Source of the DNA: JAEMQF01 sp963850525
GTDB lineage: Bacteria > Pseudomonadota > Gammaproteobacteria > Burkholderiales > Burkholderiaceae_C
Length of the DNA stretch: 64,000 bases
Direction of reading: 5' to 3'
NCBI GenBank assembly: GCA_963850525.1
Contig: CAWKLQ010000008.1
Span: 1,116,001 to 1,180,000, forward strand
Part shown: positions 25,083 to 34,368 of the stretch, one piece after another
Numbering within the stretch: the first letter of the stretch is position 1
Layout of the letters: every line of letters starts with the position of its first letter
Translations under genes and position numbers: made by a program
Notes under the pieces: model-generated
Seen by the model: only the letters and a program-made list of their open reading frames with translations
Told to the model about the DNA's origin: nothing
Databases searched by the model: none

Positions 25083-25734
25083 ATTCGCCGGCCGCCATCA
25101 AGGCGTGATCGGCGTCCGGCAAGGCTGCGCCGTCTTTCGAAAGGTCGAACACGGCGCGAAGCAGCGTCGCATCGCCGGGCACCGCGACGAACAGGCCGCC
25201 CATGCTGCGCACGAGCGCAATCATCGGCAGGTTCTCATGCACTACGTCGCCCACCCAGCGCGTCACGCCGCGCCGCCTGGCGTGGCACATCAAGCGCTGC
25301 AGCAGCGCCCGCCCCAGGCCCGCGCCTTGCCAGGCGTCGGCGACAGTCAACGCGAACTCCGCTTCGCTGCGGCGGGCGTGGCTGCGCACGTAGCGCGCCT
25401 CCGCGGCGAGGCTCGCCGTGGCGTGGTGCTGAGCTTCAGCCACGACAGCGACGTGGCAGCGCGGGTCGACGGCCGTCATGGCGCGCAACAGGTCGGGCGG
25501 TAACTCGCGAATGCCGATATGAAAACGCATCTGGCGCGTCGCGCCGGACAAGCCGCGAACGAAGTTCTGCATGGCCGGTGCGTCGCCGGCGTGCACCGGG
25601 CGCATGTCGACTGCGCGGCCGTCTTCGAGAATCAAACCTTGCGTCAGCTCGCTGCGCGAGCGCTGCACCGGCGCCGGCCAGCGCGCGGCAAGCGGCTTGC
25701 GCGCCGGAAACGACGCCGCAAGCTCGCTGAACAT
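25015..25734 (-). CDS. GNAT family N-acetyltransferase
   Basis: A 239-residue protein that begins at ATG 25734, sharing one base with the DUF2917 stop (TGATG). The acyl-CoA site is seen in AEFALTVADAWQGAGLGRALLQRL (Q/R-x-x-G-x-G/A), preceded by the N-terminal MRPVHAGDAPAMQNFVRGLS segment common in ligase-associated or stand-alone bacterial GNATs. The acceptor substrate is unknown. Its last 68 nt overlap the sigma factor gene on the other strand. Confidence 0.87.
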   Translation of the reverse strand: MFSELAASFPARKPLAARWPAPVQRSRSELTQGLILEDGRAVDMRPVHAGDAPAMQNFVRGLSGATRQMRFHIGIRELPPDLLRAMTAVDPRCHVAVVAEAQHHATASLAAEARYVRSHARRSEAEFALTVADAWQGAGLGRALLQRLMCHARRRGVTRWVGDVVHENLPMIALVRSMGGLFVAVPGDATLLRAVFDLSKDGAALPDADHALMAAGEFTMAPSDAPALRMRTALACGSR

Positions 25735-26066
25735 CAACGTGCCCCCGCGGTGCGCCACGGCAGCAGCGCGCGCAAGGCGAGACGCCAGCTCGCCTCTTGC
25801 GCGGGCTTGATTCGCACGGGTTCGCACGGACGGTCCTGCGCGATCGCGACCTCGGCCGCCCCAAGGATGGCCTGGACGATGATGCCGGCCTGCGAATCCA
25901 GCGTGAACGACTCGCCGGCGTCGAGCAACACATCGCGCGGGTCGTTGTCCACCGTGATCCACAGCGCGCCGCTGCGACACTCGATGCGCGTGCCCAGCGC
26001 GTTCACGAGCCGCACGCCTTGTTCGTGGCTCAGGTCCAGACTCATGCGAGAAAGGGTGGGCATCAT
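25734..26066 (-). CDS. DUF2917 domain protein
   Basis: A 110-residue protein with the DUF2917 pattern: IECRSGALWITVDNDPRDVLLDAGESFTLD, a short cupin-like beta region. It is found in many Burkholderiales, often next to a LysR regulator, as here. It is translationally coupled to the GNAT gene and divergent from the LysR gene at 26208. The function is not known to me. Confidence 0.85.
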   Translation of the reverse strand: MMPTLSRMSLDLSHEQGVRLVNALGTRIECRSGALWITVDNDPRDVLLDAGESFTLDSQAGIIVQAILGAAEVAIAQDRPCEPVRIKPAQEASWRLALRALLPWRTAGAR

Positions 26067-26207
26067 CGCGGTTCTCCGGGTGCGTCACTGAGGATGCCCT
26101 CCGAGAATGCTTTTGACGCTCGCGGCGGGCACTGCGTGGTTGAAATATAGTGGCGCATCCCAGGGCCGACAAACGCTGGTTTCGAATCCCAGGCATTCTC
26201 TGCGCGC
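26067..26207. promoter_or_regulatory. Divergent promoter region between DUF2917 and LysR genes
   Basis: This 141-bp gap must hold promoters for both directions. The AT-rich stretch TGAAATATAGTGG (26141-26153) is the most promoter-like part and could serve as -10 on either strand (TATAGT or, on the minus strand, TATATT). No convincing paired -35 is seen. LysR regulators usually bind such gaps and control the divergent gene. Confidence 0.4.
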
Positions 26208-27125
<918 letters not shown>

Positions 27126-27206
27126 CGGACTCGCCCAGTTCGTTGGCGGCAGCGCCGCACTGCGGGCCGGTTCGCAGCCGCACCCCTGATAGCACACACT
27201 CGCACC

Positions 27207-27872
27207 ATGAAAATCTTCACCGGGCCGTTGAGCATGTTCGGCGCCAAGGTGCAAATCGCTGCGCTTGAAAAAGGCATCGAGTTCGAGGCGCTGAGGGTGC
27301 CCTTCAACGCCGACGACGCATACGAGCCCAAGCACCCCGAAGTGCTGCGCATCAACCCGAAGCGCCAGGTGCCGGTGCTGATCGACGGCGATGTGGAGAT
27401 CTTCGACTCGACGCAGATCTTCGAATACCTGGAAGACATCACCCCGCAGCCGCCGCTCTGGCCCACAGACGTGGCGCAGCGCGCGCGGGCACGCCTGCTC
27501 GAGCACAAGTCGGACGAAGTCTTCTTCCCGCACGTGATCCGACTCATGGGCTTGCAGCACGACATGCAGAGTGCCGCGGCGGTCGCGGCATGCCAGGCGT
27601 GCGCGCGTTTCTATGAGGAGATGGAAGGCCTTCTTGCGGATCGCGATTACCTGGCCGGCGCATATTCGTTTGCCGACATCGCGTTCTACATGGCGCATGT
27701 GTTCGCCCACCGCAAGGGCGCGGGAATGACACCCGCGACACCGCGCCTGGTGGCCTGGCGTGACCGCGTGGGCGCGCGGCCCGCGGTGCGCGAGGTGGTC
27801 AGGCCGATGATGGCGTTTCTGGCGTCGCAGCGGCGGCCGGTGCCGGAGTTTCTTCAGTCGCAGCTGGCGTAA
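27207..27872 (+). CDS. Glutathione S-transferase family protein
   Basis: A 221-residue GST. The N-terminal thioredoxin-like domain shows KIFTGPLSMFGAKVQIAA, the cis-proline loop KRQVPVLID and STQIFEYLED for glutathione binding. The C-terminal helical domain has YSFADIAFYMAHVF. Specificity is unknown. It ends only 10 nt from the convergent hypothetical gene. Confidence 0.92.
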   Translation: MKIFTGPLSMFGAKVQIAALEKGIEFEALRVPFNADDAYEPKHPEVLRINPKRQVPVLIDGDVEIFDSTQIFEYLEDITPQPPLWPTDVAQRARARLLEHKSDEVFFPHVIRLMGLQHDMQSAAAVAACQACARFYEEMEGLLADRDYLAGAYSFADIAFYMAHVFAHRKGAGMTPATPRLVAWRDRVGARPAVREVVRPMMAFLASQRRPVPEFLQSQLA

Positions 27873-27882
27873 ACCGCAAAGC

Positions 27883-28203
27883 TCAGCCGGCTTCGCCTAT
27901 CGGCAAGGCCGGCCAATCGAGCAATTCTGCGAGGCGGCGGATCACCCAGCCGGCTTCATCGGGAGTGACGACGGAGCCCTCGACGCGCAGGCCGCGCGAC
28001 ATGCGCTCGAGCACATCCGATTCGGCGACGCCCAGATCGAACAACGTGGCCTTGGCCATGTCGACCAGCATTTGCGCCATGTCTTCGCACAGCTCGTAGC
28101 GCGCCGCAATCGTGCTGCGCGTCTCGCGCGGCTTGATCGCGCCGGGTGGGATGAACAGGTCGATGAACGAGCGCGGGATCTCGAACTGGTTGGCGTCGGG
28201 CAT
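27883..28203 (-). CDS. Conserved hypothetical protein, about 106 residues
   Basis: A short soluble protein starting at ATG 28203 (MPDANQFEIPRSF). The sequence is mostly helical and acidic, with IKPRETRSTIAARYELCEDMAQML in the middle and AGWVIRRLAELLDWPALP at the end. I recall close relatives in Comamonadaceae carrying the automatic label 'ATPase with chaperone activity', but no nucleotide-binding motif is visible, so that name is not supported. The frame upstream of the start is open but arginine-rich and non-coding in character. Confidence 0.72.
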   Translation of the reverse strand: MPDANQFEIPRSFIDLFIPPGAIKPRETRSTIAARYELCEDMAQMLVDMAKATLFDLGVAESDVLERMSRGLRVEGSVVTPDEAGWVIRRLAELLDWPALPIGEAG

Positions 28204-28318
28204 GGGAGCTTCGGTGCAACCCGGGCGCGCTCGCGGCGCAAGGCGATCGGGACGCCGCAGTATCCCCCGTGGCGTCGACACGCCCATCCGGCGCCATGAG
28301 TCACGCCGACGAAACCGC

Positions 28319-28678
28319 TCAGGCCGGGCGGGCTGCAGCCGGGCTCGCGCCGTGGCCAACGTCTTCCAGCGGCACCAGAAGCCACATCAGCAGGTAGACC
28401 AGAACACCGGTTCCGGCGCACAGCACGAACAGCGTGAAGACCAGGCGCCAGATCCAGGCACCCGTTCCAAAAGCCAGAGCCAGGCCGCCGCAGACGCCGC
28501 CCAGCCAGCGCTCGCTTCGGCTGCGCCGCAGTGCTTTGACCAGGGCGACGACGGGGTTTGCGGCGGCGGGCCCGGCAGAGTTCAGGACGCGGGCTTTGGC
28601 GCGCGCAAATTCTTCGCTGGAGAGGGCGCCTCGGCGCTGCAATTCGTCCAGCTTCTCGAGTTCGGCACTGAGGTTCAT
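28319..28678 (-). CDS. PspC domain membrane protein with N-terminal SHOCT-like helix pair
   Basis: A 119-residue protein. Residues 1-30 form a short SHOCT-like segment (LEKLDELQRRGALSSEEFARAK). The PspC domain follows, with WLGGVCGGLALAFG and WRLVFTLFVLCAGTGVLVYLLMWLLVPLE as its membrane segments. I prefer ATG 28678, which has a purine-rich AGAAAG upstream, over ATG 28717. PspC proteins act in envelope stress; no other psp genes are adjacent. Confidence 0.86.
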   Translation of the reverse strand: MNLSAELEKLDELQRRGALSSEEFARAKARVLNSAGPAAANPVVALVKALRRSRSERWLGGVCGGLALAFGTGAWIWRLVFTLFVLCAGTGVLVYLLMWLLVPLEDVGHGASPAAARPA

Positions 28679-28717
28679 GGCTTGCTTTCTGTCGTTCCGA
28701 TGGGTGTTGATTGGCAT

Positions 28718-28903
28718 TCAGCGCTGCGGCTGCGCGGCGCGGCGCCCCACAATCACGACGGGCTCGAGTTGCACGACAGGCAGCGGTGCGGCGGCCGCGG
28801 CCGCGGCCGGGGCACGAACTTGCGTGCTCGTGGCGGCGAAGCTCAAGGTCGCGGTGGTGATGACGGCGAACAGGGCGGCGGTGGCGGTGAGGCGGCTGAT
28901 CAT
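28718..28903 (-). CDS. Small secreted hypothetical protein
   Basis: A 61-residue protein beginning at ATG 28903, which has GGAG 7 nt upstream. Its first half is a signal peptide (LTATAALFAVITTATLSFAA). The mature part is a short alanine/proline-rich stretch ending in VVQLEPVVIVGRR. The longer upstream frame is not secretory in character. Small exported proteins with a similar valine-rich end occur in Burkholderiales. Function unknown. Confidence 0.65.
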   Translation of the reverse strand: MISRLTATAALFAVITTATLSFAATSTQVRAPAAAAAAAPLPVVQLEPVVIVGRRAAQPQR

Positions 28904-29093
28904 GGTGGGCTCCTGGGCGGTTGACGCTGGTCTGCAACCAGCGATGGAGCGAACTCTAGAAGCCGCGCCGCGCCGCGCCAAGCGGTTTGCGACAGGCCGC
29001 GCGCCGATGGCGATGGAGTGCAGGCAGGGCCGACGAACCGAGCTCACCGACCCAGGGCAGGCCTGGCCTTCACGCTGTTCGCCGCTTTCGACA

Positions 29094-30092
29094 TCAAGGC
29101 GACGCGGCGGCCCGGATCACCGACTTCGGCATCCGCCCGTTCGCAAAGTCGACGATGCAGCCCAGGCCTTCGCGGGCGATCGCGTCGAAGCACTCGTCGG
29201 TCCAGCACAGCGCGTGCGGCGTGACGAGCACGTTGTCCATGCGCAGCAGCGGGTTGTCGGGGGCGACCGGCTCCTGCTCGAAGACATCGATTCCCGCGCC
29301 GGCGATCGCGCCCTCACGCAGCGCAGCGATCAGCGCGGCTTCGTCGGCAATCGGGCCACGCGACAGGTTGATGAAGTAAGCACTTCGCTTCATGTGCGCA
29401 AACGCTTGCGCGTTCATGAGGTGGCGCGTCTGTGCGTTCAGCAGCACGGTCGCGACAACGAAGTCCGAGCGCTCGAGAAGCTGCTCCAGCGGCACCACTT
29501 CGGCGCCAAGCGCCTGCACGACAGCCGCGTCGACGTACGGATCGGCAGCGAGCATTTTCCAGCCGAACGGCCGCGCCAGCGCGAGCAACTCGCGGCCGAT
29601 GCCTCCGGCACCGATGACGCCGAGCGTGCGCGTCGTCAAGCCCAGGCCCATGAACGCCGTGCGCTCGTTCCAGCGGACGGCGCGGGTGAGCCGGTCTTTC
29701 TCGATCAATCGCCCGGCCAGCGCAAAGATGAACGTCAGCGCCGCCACCGCGACCGGGCGCCGCACGGCGACCGGCGTGTTCGTCGCGATCACGCCGCGCG
29801 CGGCGAGCGCGGGCACGTCGACCGAGTCGTACCCGACGCCGTGGCGCGCGACGACTTTGACGCGCAGGTCGCGGCCACTCACCGACGCCGCGCTGACCCG
29901 CGGCGCGTTCACATACAGCGCGTCGTAGCGCGACATGATGGCGGGCGTGATTTCGTCGGCAGCCTCGGGAAGGAACTCCCACTCGATGCGCGGGTCGCGC
30001 GAGAGCAATTCGAGCGGCGCGCTGCCGAACGACGGCTCGCCATTAGCGGCCAAGATGTCGCGCGTCAGGCCGACGCGAAATGCCGCGCTCAT
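29094..30092 (-). CDS. D-isomer-specific 2-hydroxyacid dehydrogenase
   Basis: A 332-residue NAD(P)-dependent dehydrogenase. The substrate loop reads VVARHGVGYDSVD, the Rossmann motif LGVIGAGGIGREL, the catalytic arginine is in INLSRGPIADE, the glutamate in GIDVFEQEP and the histidine in VTPHALCWT. I choose ATG 30092 because GGGGGAG lies four bases upstream. The gene begins inside the last 50 nt of the HpcH-aldolase gene, so the two are coupled. Together they could interconvert hydroxy- and oxo-acids. Confidence 0.92.
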   Translation of the reverse strand: MSAAFRVGLTRDILAANGEPSFGSAPLELLSRDPRIEWEFLPEAADEITPAIMSRYDALYVNAPRVSAASVSGRDLRVKVVARHGVGYDSVDVPALAARGVIATNTPVAVRRPVAVAALTFIFALAGRLIEKDRLTRAVRWNERTAFMGLGLTTRTLGVIGAGGIGRELLALARPFGWKMLAADPYVDAAVVQALGAEVVPLEQLLERSDFVVATVLLNAQTRHLMNAQAFAHMKRSAYFINLSRGPIADEAALIAALREGAIAGAGIDVFEQEPVAPDNPLLRMDNVLVTPHALCWTDECFDAIAREGLGCIVDFANGRMPKSVIRAAASP

Positions 30093-30873
30093 GCGGCTCC
30101 CCCTGGCCACCCTGAATCTGCCCGACCAGGTTCTTCACTGCGAGTTCCAGCAAGCCGCTGTCGGTGCCGCCGGCGATCATCGTGTAGCCCATCTCGCGAA
30201 CGCGCGCGATCCACGCGGCATCCGTGGCCATGAACGCCGCCGCCTTGCCGTGGGCTCGCGCGACCTGTGCCACCTTGCGCATCGCCGCGTCGAAGTGCGG
30301 GTGATCGAACTGCGCCGGGATGCCCATGAAATTGGACAAGTCGAAGTGGCCGACCCAGAGCACGTCGATGCCGTCGACCGCGGCGATTTTCTCGACCTGC
30401 TCCAGGCCGCGCTCGGTTTCAATCTGCGCAATCACCAGCGTGCGTTCGTTGTAGGCACTAATTTTTCGCCCGACGTCGCCGCCCCGGTAGTCGCACTGCG
30501 CAAAACCGAATCCGGCACCGCGCCGGCCCACGGGCGGGTAGCGGCACGCCTGAACGATGGCCTGCGCGTGTTCTGCCGATTCCACCATCGGAATCATCAC
30601 GCCGCGCGCGCCCAGATCCAGCGCACGCGCGAGCCAGGTGTACTCGCCGCGCGGCACGCGCACCATGGGTTCGATCGGCAAACCGCGGCAACTTGCGAAC
30701 AGCCACTTCAGCGTCTCGAAACCCAGCCCCGTGTGCTCCATGTCGTAGAGCACAAAGCGGCAACCGGCGTTGGCCAGGATCGTCGCCATGCCGGGCGAGA
30801 AGAATTCGAAGACCATCGCGCCGGGAACGAGCTTGCCGGCGAGCACGTCGGACTTGATCGAGGTCGGGTTCAT
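30043..30873 (-). CDS. HpcH/HpaI aldolase/citrate lyase family protein
   Basis: A 276-residue class II pyruvate aldolase-like TIM barrel. Conserved segments are FVLYDMEHTGLGFE, RVPRGEYTWLARALDLGARGVMIPMVES, and QIETERGLEQVEKIA with the metal-binding glutamate. It cleaves or forms 4-hydroxy-2-oxoacids in known relatives such as HpcH. The start ATG 30873 has AGGAG upstream. A C-terminal tail after VGQIQGG has poor family similarity and overlaps the next gene by 50 nt. Confidence 0.9.
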   Translation of the reverse strand: MNPTSIKSDVLAGKLVPGAMVFEFFSPGMATILANAGCRFVLYDMEHTGLGFETLKWLFASCRGLPIEPMVRVPRGEYTWLARALDLGARGVMIPMVESAEHAQAIVQACRYPPVGRRGAGFGFAQCDYRGGDVGRKISAYNERTLVIAQIETERGLEQVEKIAAVDGIDVLWVGHFDLSNFMGIPAQFDHPHFDAAMRKVAQVARAHGKAAAFMATDAAWIARVREMGYTMIAGGTDSGLLELAVKNLVGQIQGGQGEPHERGISRRPDARHLGR

Positions 30874-30968
30874 CAGCGGCTCCTGTGTCGATGAGGGGTG
30901 ATATGCGCTTCACCGCCATCGTAGCCGCCCGCTCAGGGCCCGCGTCGTCAGGCCGCTACGGCACCCGG

Positions 30969-31595
30969 TCACACGGCGCGCAGTCGCGAACTCCCCGCCA
31001 GGCCGTCGAAACACGTGGACAGCAGCATTTCGATGATCTGCTCGTCGCTGTGGTTGCCGCTGGCTTTGAGCAGGCTCAGCACCGGATCGCAGGCGCGGGC
31101 GAACAGCGTGTACAGGATCACCTCGGGCGGCAGCTTGCGGTTCAACTGGCCGGCTTTCTGCGCGGCGGTGATCCACTCGCCGAGCTTGTCGCTGACGCGA
31201 ATCAGGCGGTCCAGGTAGGCCTTGTTCGCCGTCAACGCGGCGCGAAGCGTCGAATTTTGCGCCGGCAACGACGGCATTTCGCCGGCGAGTTGAACCTTCA
31301 TCGTCCACTGCGCGGCGGCCTTCAGGCGCTCGACTGCAGTCGCTTTGGGCAGGAGCTCGAGCGTCGCCAGGAAGTCCAGCGTCTGGTCAAGCACGCGGAT
31401 CATCGCGGCGGCGGCGAGCTCTTCCTTCGACGTGAAGTGTTTGTACAGGCTCGCCTTGGCGATGCCGACATCGGCAGCGACTTCGTCCACCGTCATCGCG
31501 TCGTAGCCCTTTTCCGCCAGCAGGCGATTCACGGAGGCGACGATCGCACCCTCGCGCGCCTGCAGCACTTGCTCACGAAACGACACTTTGGCCAT
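30969..31595 (-). CDS. TetR family transcriptional regulator
   Basis: A 208-residue regulator with the TetR helix-turn-helix (AKGYD-type region: AEKGYDAMTVDEVAADVG, then IAKASLYKHFTSKEEL) and a variable helical ligand-binding domain. I start it at MAKVSF (31595); MRRMAK nine bases upstream is the alternative. It is divergent from the fasciclin gene across a 191-bp gap with several inverted repeats, so it likely represses itself and that gene. Confidence 0.9.
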   Translation of the reverse strand: MAKVSFREQVLQAREGAIVASVNRLLAEKGYDAMTVDEVAADVGIAKASLYKHFTSKEELAAAAMIRVLDQTLDFLATLELLPKATAVERLKAAAQWTMKVQLAGEMPSLPAQNSTLRAALTANKAYLDRLIRVSDKLGEWITAAQKAGQLNRKLPPEVILYTLFARACDPVLSLLKASGNHSDEQIIEMLLSTCFDGLAGSSRLRAV

Positions 31596-31786
31596 GCGCC
31601 GCATTGTATACGCATCAGAGCACCTTCTGAACTCAAGGTATCCTTGTATACCGTGCGTTCTCTGCAAGACCATTCGGTTGCAATGGTGAACTCATCAGTT
31701 CATAATGCAGCCTCGCAAGTTCAGATCAGGGCACCCCGCGCCCCGATCTGGATCCTTCCTTCCCCCGTTCTCAAAGGTCCCCTGCC
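31596..31786. promoter_or_regulatory. TetR/fasciclin divergent control region with candidate operators
   Basis: The gap holds two copies of TTGTATAC (31604-31611 and 31644-31651) in direct orientation 40 bp apart, each containing the palindrome GTATAC. The second is part of a larger inverted repeat GGTAT-N6-ATACC (31638-31653). A perfect inverted repeat TGAACT-CATC-AGTTCA lies at 31687-31702, and TGAACTCA also occurs at 31628. These are plausible TetR operators. The first copy is only about 10 bp from the tetR start codon. Confidence 0.55.
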
Positions 31787-32239
31787 ATGAAGAAGTCTCT
31801 CGCCTTGATCGCCCTGTCATTCGCCGCGCTGTCGGCTCAATCCAAGGACATCGTCGATACCGCCGTCGGCGCCGGCACGTTCAAGACGCTCGCCGCAGCG
31901 CTCAGCGCCGCCGGCCTGGTCGACACGCTCAAGGGCAAGGGCCCGTTCACGGTGTTCGCGCCGACCGACGAAGCCTTTGCCAAGATCCCCAAGGCGCAGC
32001 TCGACGCGCTGCTCGCCGACAAGGCGAAGCTCACCTCCGTGCTCACCTACCACGTGGTGTCGGGCAAGGTGATGGCCAAGGACGTGAAGGCCGGCAAGGT
32101 CAAGACCGTGCAGGGCTCGGACCTGACGGTCGCCACCGCCGGTGGCGTCATGATCAACGGCGCCAAGGTCACTGCGACCGACATCATCGCCGACAACGGT
32201 GTGATCCACGTCATCGACAGCGTCGTGATGCCCAAGTAA
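31787..32239 (+). CDS. Secreted fasciclin domain protein
   Basis: A 150-residue protein with a signal peptide (KKSLALIALSFAALSAQSKD) and a single FAS1 domain. The H1 motif appears as GKGPFTVFAPTDEAFAKIP and the H2 motif as VIHVIDSVVMP, with the intervening LTYHVVSGKV. Single-domain bacterial fasciclins are secreted or surface proteins implicated in adhesion, and in Burkholderiales they often sit near ECF sigma/anti-sigma loci. Here it is divergent from a TetR regulator and in front of the lipid-modification gene train. Confidence 0.93.
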   Translation: MKKSLALIALSFAALSAQSKDIVDTAVGAGTFKTLAAALSAAGLVDTLKGKGPFTVFAPTDEAFAKIPKAQLDALLADKAKLTSVLTYHVVSGKVMAKDVKAGKVKTVQGSDLTVATAGGVMINGAKVTATDIIADNGVIHVIDSVVMPK

Positions 32240-32257
32240 TTGAACCCGGCGGTCCAC

Positions 32258-32280
32258 GTCCCCCGGGCCGATCGGGGGAC
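32258..32280 (+). terminator. GC-rich hairpin after the fasciclin gene, no T-run
   Basis: GTCCCCCG and CGGGGGAC form a perfect 8-bp stem with a 7-nt loop, 18 nt behind the fasciclin stop and 28 nt before the next start codon. It lacks the T-run of a classical intrinsic terminator. It could weaken read-through into the downstream operon or protect the fasciclin mRNA 3' end. Confidence 0.45.
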
Positions 32281-32308
32281 CGGCGACCGCCACTGACCGG
32301 AATCCAGC

Positions 32309-33598
32309 GTGCAACGCATTGCAATCATCGGCTCGGGAATCGCCGGCTTGGCCGCGGCGCGCGAGCTGACTCGCGCGACCGCCAGGCACCATGTGACGCT
32401 GTTCGAAGCGGCGTCACACTTCGGTGGCCACGCGAACACCGTCGACGTGACGCTCGACGGCGTCACGCACGGCGTGGATACGGGTTTTCTGGTCTACAAC
32501 GAGCGCACCTATCCCCAGCTCGTGCGGCTGTTCGCCGAACTCGGAGTCGAGACGGCCGCGGCGGACATGTCGTTCTCGGTGCAGGCGCGCGGCCATGGCC
32601 TCGAGTGGAGCGGCTCGAACCTGGCCAGCGTGTTCGCGCAGCGGCGCAACCTGCTGCGACCGGCGTTCTGGCGCATGCTCGCCGACATCGCACGCTTCAA
32701 TCGCCTGACGACCGGCATCGCCGCGCAGCCCGATGCGGCGCTGCCCGAGCTCTCGGTCGGCGAGTTTCTCAACGCCCACCGCTTCGGCAGCGAGTTCCGC
32801 CAGTGGTATCTGTTGCCGATGATCGCTTGCATCTGGTCCAGCCCCAGCGCGCAGATGCTGGCGTTCCCGGTGGTCACGCTGATCCGCTTTTGCCATAACC
32901 ACGGGCTGCTGCAAGTCACCGACCGGCCACAATGGATGACGCTGCGTGGCGGCTCGCGGCACTACGTGCAGCGCATCGTGAGCCGCCTGGCCGATGCCCG
33001 CCTCGCCACACCGGTGCTCGGCGTGCGGCGCGACGCCGCAGGTGCGCTGATCACCACCGCGCAGCGCGTCGAGCACTACGACCAGGTGATCTTCGCCTGC
33101 CACAGCGACCAGGCATTGCGACTGCTCGGCGCGGATGCCACACCTGCCGAGACCGAGGTGCTTGGGGCGATCCGCTACCAACCGAACCGCGCCGTGCTGC
33201 ATACCGACGCGTCGTTGTTGCCGCGCAAGCGCTCGGCCTGGGCCGCATGGAACCATGAATCTTCGGGCACCGGCAGCGAGACGGGCGTGTGCCTGCACTA
33301 CCTCTTGAACCGCCTGCAACCGCTGCCTTGGCAGCAGCCGGTGATCGTGTCGTTGAATGCGCTGCGCGAACCGCGCGCCGACATGGTGATCCAGCGTTTC
33401 GACTATGACCACCCGATCTTCGACCGCGGCGCAGTCGCTGCCCAAAAGCACCTGCCCGAGATCCAGGGCCAGCGCCGCACGTGGTACTGCGGCGCCTGGC
33501 TCGGTTACGGCTTTCACGAAGACGGTTTGCGCGCCGGATTGGCGGCGGCGCGGGCGTTGCTTCAGACACGCACTGAACAAGAGCGAGGCGCCGCGTGA
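32309..33598 (+). CDS. FAD-dependent NAD(P)-binding amine-oxidase-like protein
   Basis: A 429-residue flavoprotein beginning with GTG at 32309. The dinucleotide-binding motif IIGSGIAGLAAARE follows immediately, and the fold is that of the amino oxidase/phytoene desaturase group (GVDTGFLVYNERTYP, LRGGSRHYVQRIV). It is the first gene of an overlapping operon with DUF1365 and a CFA-synthase-like gene. The same trio occurs in the Rhodobacter singlet-oxygen response and was linked to furan-containing fatty acids made on phospholipid chains. A fatty-acyl desaturase or oxidase role is therefore a reasonable inference. Confidence 0.9.
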   Translation: MQRIAIIGSGIAGLAAARELTRATARHHVTLFEAASHFGGHANTVDVTLDGVTHGVDTGFLVYNERTYPQLVRLFAELGVETAAADMSFSVQARGHGLEWSGSNLASVFAQRRNLLRPAFWRMLADIARFNRLTTGIAAQPDAALPELSVGEFLNAHRFGSEFRQWYLLPMIACIWSSPSAQMLAFPVVTLIRFCHNHGLLQVTDRPQWMTLRGGSRHYVQRIVSRLADARLATPVLGVRRDAAGALITTAQRVEHYDQVIFACHSDQALRLLGADATPAETEVLGAIRYQPNRAVLHTDASLLPRKRSAWAAWNHESSGTGSETGVCLHYLLNRLQPLPWQQPVIVSLNALREPRADMVIQRFDYDHPIFDRGAVAAQKHLPEIQGQRRTWYCGAWLGYGFHEDGLRAGLAAARALLQTRTEQERGAA

Positions 33599-34368
33599 GC
33601 CCGACACAAGCGCTGATCGGCTTCGGCCGGGTCTGGCATCGGCGCGTGCGCCCGGCGCACAACACCTTCAGCTACGCGAGCTATTTCCTGATGCTGCCGA
33701 TGCGTGCGCTGCGCGAGCAGCCCGACGCCACGCTCAAACGCAACCGCTTCGGCGCCCTGTCGTTTTTCGACCGGGACCATGGCGACGGCCGCGCCGACTC
33801 ACTCGCCTGGCTGGACGAGTTGCTGGTCGCCGAGGGCATCAACGACGCAAGAGGCGAGGTCTGGCTGCACACCTTCCCGCGCGTGCTCGGCCATGTATTC
33901 AACCCGGTGAGCTTCTGGTACGCGCACCGCGCAGACGGCTCGCTGACCGCGGTGCTGGCCGAAGTCAACAACACCTTCGACGAGCGCCATTGCTACTTGT
34001 TGTGTGGCCCGCAACTCACCTGGGACAGCCCGGTGCAAGCGCGCAAGGTGTTCCACGTCTCGCCGTTTTGCGAGGTGCAGGGCGAATACCAGTTTCGCTT
34101 CATCCTGAACGCCAACCCGACGTCGCCGCCCAGCTACACGATGGCCCGCATCGACCATGAAGACGCCGCCGGCCCGCTGCTCCAGACCCGCGTCAGCGGC
34201 ACGCTGGAGCCCCTCACCGCGGCGAGCGCGCGCCGCGCCTTGTTCGGCATGCCGCTGATGACGCTCGCCGTCGTCGCTCGCATCCACTGGCAGGCGTTGC
34301 GCCTGGCGCTCAAGCGTGTTCCTTTCCACCGTCAACCTGCAGCGCCCGAACGCTTCATCACACGATGA
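33595..34368 (+). CDS. DUF1365 family protein
   Basis: A 257-residue protein starting with GTG at 33595, overlapping the previous stop as GTGA. DUF1365 landmarks are RVWHRRVRPAHNTFSYASYF, FDRDHGDG, RVLGHVFNPVSFWYAH and EVNNTFDERHCYLL, with conserved histidines. The family always travels with a FAD oxidoreductase and a CFA-like methyltransferase and is thought to act in modification of membrane fatty acids. The biochemical step it performs is not established to my knowledge. Confidence 0.92.
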   Translation: MSPTQALIGFGRVWHRRVRPAHNTFSYASYFLMLPMRALREQPDATLKRNRFGALSFFDRDHGDGRADSLAWLDELLVAEGINDARGEVWLHTFPRVLGHVFNPVSFWYAHRADGSLTAVLAEVNNTFDERHCYLLCGPQLTWDSPVQARKVFHVSPFCEVQGEYQFRFILNANPTSPPSYTMARIDHEDAAGPLLQTRVSGTLEPLTAASARRALFGMPLMTLAVVARIHWQALRLALKRVPFHRQPAAPERFITR

